Origin: JBCDJG01 sp038748065
Lineage (GTDB): Bacteria; Pseudomonadota; Gammaproteobacteria; Pseudomonadales; Halieaceae
NCBI GenBank assembly: GCA_038748065.1
Contig: JBCDJG010000062.1
Coordinates: forward strand, 1 to 26,695
DNA length: 26,695 nucleotides
Direction of reading: 5' to 3'
Every line of letters begins with the position of its first letter. The first letter of the stretch is position 1. The notes under the pieces are model-generated. The model made no database searches. It was not told the origin of the DNA and saw only the letters and a program-made list of their open reading frames with translations. The position numbers were made by a program, and so were the translations under genes. Positions 22,238-26,695 of this stretch are shown here, one piece after another.

Positions 22238-23142
22238 GCGTCTCCTCCCAGGCCGACAGGGCCACGGTCTTCAGACCAGGTTTGCAGTGCGATGCCGGCG
22301 CCTGAAGGGCCGGTGATGATAGCGACTTCACCGCCGCCGGGTCGCGGCGTTGCGGGCACTAAGATCTCACCCCCGAGTTCTGGCACGCGGGCGAGTACGG
22401 CCCGGAGCGCCTCACCATCGGCGATCCGCAGAAAACTGACCCACGTGGGCGGCAGATCCGCGGCGGGACGCGGGCGAATACCCGCGCGGGGTCGATCTTC
22501 GCTGAGCAAGAGCTGGTAATCAAATTCAGCGCCCTGCTCGTCAAGATCAATAGGATCAACGGCAAAAGGCGCCAGATTGCTGTAAAAACGGGCTGCAGCG
22601 GCGGTATCCGCTGTCCATAGTTCATCCCATAGGAAGCCACCTACTGCAGGCGTGGCATCAGTATCGAGGGGTTCACCGCCCGGGGTTTGCAGAAGAGCCA
22701 GTAGGGCGTCCTGGTTATCGGCGATCACGGCGATTTCGCCGCGCTCGCCCAGTGACGCAGGCGGCGTTAGCACCTTACCCCCCGCAGCGTTAACCGCAGC
22801 GGTAGCCACGTCGATATCCGAGACCGCCATCACCACAACCCACTGCGAGATGTCGGCCTGTGAGGGCAACTGCGCCTGGTCGACCAGGCCACCGATAGGC
22901 CGCCCCTCATGCAGGATCAACTCGTAATTTACGCCGATGCCCAGCGCCTGAAACTCCCAGCCGAACAGTTCGCGGTAGAAGGTCCGAGTAGCCTCGGGCG
23001 TATCGGTGAGCAGGTCGCGCCATACAATTTTGCCGGGCAGGTCGCTGGCGGGGCCGCTGGTTACAGCAGGCAGGCTGAAGCCACCGCCGGTACAGGCAGC
23101 AAGGGATAGCGCCAATGTCAGTGCGCAAAGAAGTCTTAGCAT
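22234..23142 (-). CDS. Lipoprotein with two VOC (glyoxalase-like) domains
   Basis: A 302-aa protein starting MLRLLCALTLALSLAAC, a signal peptide with lipobox LAAC, then two vicinal-oxygen-chelate domains. Domain 1 contains KIVWRDLLTDTPEATRTFYRELFGWEF and GGLVDQ; domain 2 contains FLWDELWTADTAAAARFYSNL and ends in EVAIITGPSGAGIALQTW. This is the layout of CFP-30B/glyoxalase-like proteins, which are normally cytoplasmic; here it is predicted to be exported. The start at 23142 has AAAGG 7 nt upstream; a longer reading to 23274 is rejected because it hides the signal peptide. The substrate and metal are unknown. Confidence 0.85.
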   Translation of the reverse strand: MLRLLCALTLALSLAACTGGGFSLPAVTSGPASDLPGKIVWRDLLTDTPEATRTFYRELFGWEFQALGIGVNYELILHEGRPIGGLVDQAQLPSQADISQWVVVMAVSDIDVATAAVNAAGGKVLTPPASLGERGEIAVIADNQDALLALLQTPGGEPLDTDATPAVGGFLWDELWTADTAAAARFYSNLAPFAVDPIDLDEQGAEFDYQLLLSEDRPRAGIRPRPAADLPPTWVSFLRIADGEALRAVLARVPELGGEILVPATPRPGGGEVAIITGPSGAGIALQTWSEDRGPVGLGGDA

Positions 23143-23173
23143 GTGCAAGGCCTTTATCAATTTGCAGGCCACG

Positions 23174-23201
23174 AGCATAAACCAAAGTCGATGCGTGGCA
23201 A
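23174..23201 (-). promoter_or_regulatory. Candidate promoter for the VOC lipoprotein gene
   Basis: On the minus strand TTGCCA (plus 23196-23201) and TATGCT (plus 23174-23179) are 16 bp apart, with transcription expected about 25 bp before the start at 23142. Just upstream a small stem AAGCC/GGCTT could end the preceding VOC gene's transcript, though no T-tract follows. The 88-bp gap therefore probably separates two transcripts. Confidence 0.4.
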
Positions 23202-23230
23202 GCCCCGGCAGCAGCCGGCTTTGCCAGCTC

Positions 23231-23953
23231 TCAACTCGCCGGCTGCAATAACAGCGTTGGTACACCCAGGTCATGGCTCTTCACCGTCGCCACACGTGTG
23301 CCGGGCTTGCGACCGTCCCGCACCGCCGACAGCTGGACGCCCGCCAGCCGCAAGCGTTCAGCCTCGCGTCCAAGATCATCGCACTGGTAGGCAATGCCCC
23401 AGAAATAATCCCTCGACGGCTTCTTTTCCTGGGTCTCGATCACTTCCAGAGTCAGCTTGCCCAGTCGAAAGAAAAGCATACGCCCGCCCCACTTCTCCAC
23501 GGTTTTATCCAGCGCCAGCCGAAGACCCAGGGCCTCTGCAAACAGGCGCACGCAGTCATCTGCGTCGGCGGTACGCAGCACCAGATGGTCCACGCGCGCC
23601 TGCGGCCCTTGCGCCAGACGCAGCGCCGCGGTGGCGCTCGGCGAACAGGCCGCCAGATTGAGCTCACGGCTATTGTCCAATGGTACCGGCATGTTCCCGG
23701 CGGATTCGTCGGCAAAAACAAGCTCCACTATGCGGCCCGCCTGTGCCGGCTCACTGCGCAGTACCATCGTGGTGTTATCGAGTACGAACCAGGCCTCGCC
23801 CTCCGTTTTCTCATCCCTTTTCTCATCCCTAAGCTCAGGGCCTGCCTCGCTATGCCGCAGCGTCGCCGGGACGCCGAGCAAAGCGGCATAGGCCGCAGCT
23901 GCGGCACCGACTTCGTCCACCGCCAGGACGATCCTGTCAAAACTCTCTATCAC
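23231..23953 (-). CDS. VOC family (glyoxalase-like) protein
   Basis: A 240-aa cytoplasmic protein with no signal peptide. The opening MIESFDRIVLAVDEVGAAAAAYAALLGV is a typical first VOC module, and a second module starts RVDHLVLRTADADDCVRLFAEALGLRLAL. It ends HDLGVPTLLLQPAS. The start is GTG at 23953, with GGAGAG 8 nt upstream. Resembles the glyoxalase_3/lactoylglutathione-lyase-like domain proteins; the substrate is unknown. It lies upstream of the VOC lipoprotein on the same strand. Confidence 0.82.
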   Translation of the reverse strand: MIESFDRIVLAVDEVGAAAAAYAALLGVPATLRHSEAGPELRDEKRDEKTEGEAWFVLDNTTMVLRSEPAQAGRIVELVFADESAGNMPVPLDNSRELNLAACSPSATAALRLAQGPQARVDHLVLRTADADDCVRLFAEALGLRLALDKTVEKWGGRMLFFRLGKLTLEVIETQEKKPSRDYFWGIAYQCDDLGREAERLRLAGVQLSAVRDGRKPGTRVATVKSHDLGVPTLLLQPAS

Positions 23954-23976
23954 GCCTCACGCTCTCCATAAACACT

Positions 23977-24005
23977 TTGGCTTATTCAGCAATCGGTTCT
24001 ACACT
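23977..24005 (+). promoter_or_regulatory. Candidate promoter for the solute-binding protein gene
   Basis: TTGGCT (23977-23982) and TACACT (24000-24005) are exactly 17 bp apart in the 109-bp divergent gap. Each matches 4 of 6 consensus positions. Transcription would start near 24012, about 50 bp before the ATG at 24063. Confidence 0.5.
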
Positions 24006-24062
24006 AGCTAGCGCTCATAACAACCAAGCAACACTATCTTCACAGCCCGGAGGCTGCTTCAT

Positions 24063-24872
24063 ATGCCCAACCTTGTAAAACGTTTTCTACTGCCCTGCTT
24101 CATGGCCCTCACTATGGGCCTGTCAGGCCTCGCCCAGGCCGGCGATGCCCTGCAGCGCATTATCGACTTTGACGTGCTCAAAGTCGGTATCTCCATGACC
24201 CAGCCGCCCCTCAATTTTACCAGCCGCGACGGCAAGCCCATGGGCATGGACGTAGACATGGCCAAGGCCATGGCAGCGGCAATGAAGGTGAGACTGGAGG
24301 TGGTCCCCCTGCCCTTTGGCGACCTCATGACCGCACTGGAAGATGACAAAGTCGACATGGTGATCTCCGGCATGTCTATCACGCCAGAGCGCACCGAAAT
24401 GGCCTCTTTCGTGGGCCCTTACATGATGTCTGGCAAGTCTATCCTGACAAAAAAGGATACCGTCGCCACCATCTCCAGCACCGAAGAAGTCAATCGCCCG
24501 ACGCTGAAGCTCGCCGCTCTGCGCAACTCGACCAGCGCCGCTTTCATTCGCGAGGTCGCACCCGAGGCGCAGCTGGTGGAAGTCGAGGACTATGATGACG
24601 GCGTGGCTATGGTCATGAACGATAAGGCCGACGGCATGGTCGCAGATATGCCCGCCTGTGCGCTGGCAATCCTGCGCTACCCGAACGCCGGCCTGACCAT
24701 GCTGAGCGAACCCCTCACAGTAGAGCCACTGGGCATCGCCGTCAGCAAGGACGATGCGCAGTTTGTCAATCTGATCGAGAACTACCTCGACGCTTACGAG
24801 AAGCTTGGCGTTGTCAACAAAATGCGCAAGAAGTGGCTGGAAGACAAGAGCTGGGTCGTCGCCCTTCCCTGA
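24063..24872 (+). CDS. Family-3 extracellular solute-binding protein (orphan)
   Basis: Periplasmic substrate-binding protein of 269 aa. A signal peptide ends at GLSGLAQA. The PBP2 fold signatures are VGISMTQPPLNFTSRDGKPMGMDVDMAKAMA, VPLPFGDLMTALEDDKVDMVISGMSITPERTEMASFVGPYMMSGKS, and LGIAVSKDD. The layout resembles amino-acid ABC binding proteins. No permease or ATPase is nearby, so it may partner with a remote transporter or serve as a sensor. GGAGG 9 nt before the ATG. GlpQ follows after 33 nt. The ligand is unknown. Confidence 0.9.
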   Translation: MPNLVKRFLLPCFMALTMGLSGLAQAGDALQRIIDFDVLKVGISMTQPPLNFTSRDGKPMGMDVDMAKAMAAAMKVRLEVVPLPFGDLMTALEDDKVDMVISGMSITPERTEMASFVGPYMMSGKSILTKKDTVATISSTEEVNRPTLKLAALRNSTSAAFIREVAPEAQLVEVEDYDDGVAMVMNDKADGMVADMPACALAILRYPNAGLTMLSEPLTVEPLGIAVSKDDAQFVNLIENYLDAYEKLGVVNKMRKKWLEDKSWVVALP

Positions 24873-24905
24873 TCCGGACGCCATCCTGAGCGACAGGAGC
24901 AGACA

Positions 24906-25913
24906 ATGCGCAAACACCGCTGGCTGCTCCTGCTGCTTGCACTGGCTGCACCGCTGATGCAGGCCCAAAATCAGGTCGTCATCGCCCACCGTGGTGCCAG
25001 CGGCTACCTGCCCGAGCATACCCTGGCGGCCAAGGCCATGGCCCATGCGCAGGGCGCTGACTTCCTCGAACAAGACGTGGTACTGACGCGCGACGGCGTA
25101 CCCATCGTATTGCATGATGTGCATCTGGAGACCACAACTGATGTCGCACTGGTATTCCCGGGCCGCGCCCGCAAAGACGGTCACTATTACGCCATTGACT
25201 TCAGCCTCGCAGAGATAAAGCAGCTGCGCGCCAATGAGCGCGTAGGCAAGGACGGCAAGCCGGTATTCTCCGGCCGGTATCCTGCGGGCCCGCGCCTGTT
25301 CGAGGTACCTACCCTGGCAGAGGAAATCGCTCTGGTGCAGGGCCTGAACACCAGTACCGGCCGCACTGCGGGTATCTATCCCGAGCTCAAAGCGCCGCAG
25401 TGGCACATTGAGCAGGGTCTGGATCCCGTACCTGCCGTACTCGCGGTGCTACGCGATGCAGGCCTTGAGCGTACGCCTGAACTGGTTTTCCTGCAGTGCT
25501 TCGACGATCGCACCCTGCTGCGCCTGAAACAGGAGTACCAGGTGCCCTACCCACTGATACAGCTGATCGGCGAAAACAGCTGGCGTGAAGATGGCGCGGT
25601 GGACTACGACGCGATGCAAACAGCCGAGGGCATGGCACGAGTGGCCACCTACGCCAGCGGCATCGGCCCGTGGATCGGCCAGCTCTACCGTGGTGCAGAT
25701 CAGGATGCGGCGCCTTTACTGGCTCTGGCCCGACAGCACGGCTTACTGGTCCATCCCTATACCTTCCGTACCGAGCAACTGCCCCCTGACCTTGAGAGCT
25801 TCGAGCAGCTGCTGTCAGTATTTCTTGATGACTTCGCCGTTGATGGCATCTTCACCGACTTCCCCGATCTTGCTCGCGCATATCTCGATCGCTCTGAAAA
25901 AACGGTAGAATAG
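24906..25913 (+). CDS. glpQ: Periplasmic glycerophosphodiester phosphodiesterase
   Basis: Hydrolyses glycerophosphodiesters to sn-glycerol-3-phosphate and an alcohol, with a calcium-type metal. Signal peptide to about residue 20 (LLALAAPLMQA). Active-site residues are visible: His28-Arg29 (AHRGASGYLPEHT), Glu37, Glu55 and Asp57 (LEQDVV) and His70 (VLHDVHLE). ARKDGHYYAIDFSLAEIKQL matches E. coli GlpQ almost word for word. AGGAG lies just upstream of the ATG. No glpT transporter is adjacent. It may share a transcript with the solute-binding protein before it. Confidence 0.94.
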   Translation: MRKHRWLLLLLALAAPLMQAQNQVVIAHRGASGYLPEHTLAAKAMAHAQGADFLEQDVVLTRDGVPIVLHDVHLETTTDVALVFPGRARKDGHYYAIDFSLAEIKQLRANERVGKDGKPVFSGRYPAGPRLFEVPTLAEEIALVQGLNTSTGRTAGIYPELKAPQWHIEQGLDPVPAVLAVLRDAGLERTPELVFLQCFDDRTLLRLKQEYQVPYPLIQLIGENSWREDGAVDYDAMQTAEGMARVATYASGIGPWIGQLYRGADQDAAPLLALARQHGLLVHPYTFRTEQLPPDLESFEQLLSVFLDDFAVDGIFTDFPDLARAYLDRSEKTVE

Positions 25914-25941
25914 CCTTGCCGTTACTTCCGGGGCCAAGCTC

Positions 25942-26695
25942 TTGATACGGACCGCGCCACGCAGAACCAAAATCGTTGCTACCGTCGGACCCGCGTCTGA
26001 GTCCGACGATATGATTGCGCGCCTCATCAGCGCAGGTGTGAATGTCTTTCGCCTCAATTTCAGCCACGGCAGTGCCCGTCAGCACGCCACCGTTGCCCGC
26101 CGTATCCGCAAGCAGGCCAGCATCGCCGGGCGCTATGTCGGTATCCTGGCAGATCTCCAGGGGCCCAAGATCAGGATCAGCACCTTCCGCGATGACGCCG
26201 TCGACCTGGTCGATGGCGAGCGCTTCCGGCTGGACGTGAGTATTCCCGAGGGTGCGGGCGATCGCCAGGGCGTTGGTCTGGACTACAAAGAGCTAGCTGA
26301 TAACGTTGACCGCGGCGATACACTATTGCTTGATGACGGCCGTATACGCCTGCGGGTCGATGACGTAGACGGGCCAGCCGTGGACTGTACCGTCCTGATT
26401 GGCGGAAAACTGTCCTCTCGTAAGGGCATCAATCGCCTTGGCGGTGGCCTGGCGGCGCCAGCGCTTACTGCCAAAGATATAGCCGACATCGACAGCTTGG
26501 CCGAGGTCCGACCGGACTTCGTCGCCGTCTCCTTTGTGCGCAGCGCCGAAGACATTGAACAAACCCGAGAGCTCCTGGCACAGCACCAGCTTGAGCCAGG
26601 CATTATTGCGAAGATCGAGCGCGCCGAGGTGATCGACGACGAGGCCACTCTTGACGGCATTCTCGACGCCGCCTTCGGCATCATGGTCGCTCGCG
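25942..26695 (+). CDS. pykA: Pyruvate kinase, PykA type (3' end outside window)
   Basis: Final glycolytic enzyme, making ATP and pyruvate from phosphoenolpyruvate. The reading frame opens at TTG 25942 (LIRTAPRRTKIVATVGPASES); no ATG lies in frame before the conserved KIVATVGP, and the next ATG is inside the domain, so a TTG start is needed. Family blocks follow: NVFRLNFSHGS, ILADLQGPKIRIS, LLDDGRIRLRV, KGINRLGGGLAAPALTAKD, DFVAVSFVRSAED and AKIERAEVID, reaching FGIMVARG at the window edge. The RRTKIV, DLQGPKIR and KGIN.LGGGL blocks are typical of PykA rather than PykF. About 250 of roughly 480 residues are present. It starts 28 nt after glpQ. Confidence 0.92.
   Translation, partial: MIRTAPRRTKIVATVGPASESDDMIARLISAGVNVFRLNFSHGSARQHATVARRIRKQASIAGRYVGILADLQGPKIRISTFRDDAVDLVDGERFRLDVSIPEGAGDRQGVGLDYKELADNVDRGDTLLLDDGRIRLRVDDVDGPAVDCTVLIGGKLSSRKGINRLGGGLAAPALTAKDIADIDSLAEVRPDFVAVSFVRSAEDIEQTRELLAQHQLEPGIIAKIERAEVIDDEATLDGILDAAFGIMVAR

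Noticed and set aside
24123..25406. Long 427-aa open frame on the minus strand
   Set aside because: It lies antisense to the solute-binding protein and glpQ, both with clear motifs and ribosome sites. Its His/Gly/Gln-rich product matches no family, as expected of a high-GC shadow frame.

Overview
The window is gene-dense, high-GC bacterial chromosome with about 30 protein genes, short gaps, and no rRNA, tRNA, CRISPR array, insertion sequence or phage gene that I could recognise. The gene content points to a marine gammaproteobacterium, and Halieaceae (OM60/NOR5 clade) is my best guess: c4-like cytochrome with a MauG-type peroxidase, PykA-like pyruvate kinase, exosortase H, coniferyl-aldehyde-type dehydrogenase, many predicted lipoproteins, and frequent GTG/TTG starts. 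The taxonomic assignment is inference from gene content only.

Layout. 1-1669 (minus): a c4-like dihaem cytochrome followed 3 nt later by a MauG/CcpA-type dihaem peroxidase that runs off the window. 1908-3458 (plus): a double zinc-ribbon protein ending in a strong intrinsic terminator, then DAHP synthase. 3465-4277 (minus): a YcbX-like MOSC protein, divergent from the next unit. 4349-12521 (plus): one uninterrupted same-strand run of glutathione reductase, a TauE/SafE permease, a Gld-like ABC module (ATPase, permease-GldG fusion, DUF4340 protein), exosortase H, a probable exosortase-H-associated membrane protein and a 66-aa single-span membrane protein. This is the most interesting part of the window. 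12565-14274: a LysR regulator divergent from a DUF4136-like lipoprotein whose 3' end runs into a 19-bp tandem repeat. 14405-18810 (minus): a 2-hydroxyacid dehydrogenase, an SDR dehydrogenase, an MFS exporter and flavin prenyltransferase UbiX in a likely operon, preceded by a YbaY-META lipoprotein. 18903-20297: a short MscS-like channel whose stop codon abuts that of a convergent 115-aa HTH-like protein. 20447-21907: coniferyl-type aldehyde dehydrogenase. 22046-23953 (minus): a cytoplasmic VOC protein, a VOC lipoprotein and a tiny Gly/Tyr-rich lipoprotein. 24063-26695 (plus): an orphan family-3 solute-binding protein, periplasmic GlpQ and the start of pykA.

How the genes fit together. The Gld-like ATPase, permease/GldG fusion and DUF4340 protein overlap by 4 nt each and look like one membrane complex. 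The exosortase H genes follow after 33 nt, so the ABC module and the protein-sorting machinery may be co-expressed, although no IPTL-CTERM substrate is encoded here. Glutathione reductase, TauE/SafE and the nearby MOSC protein give the region a loose sulfur/redox flavour. UbiX with two dehydrogenases and an exporter suggests a small metabolic operon of unknown substrate. I found no clear new defence or mobile system. The best candidates for undescribed biology are the Gld/XrtH locus with its 66-aa partner, and the VOC lipoprotein coupled to a 63-aa Gly/Tyr lipoprotein.
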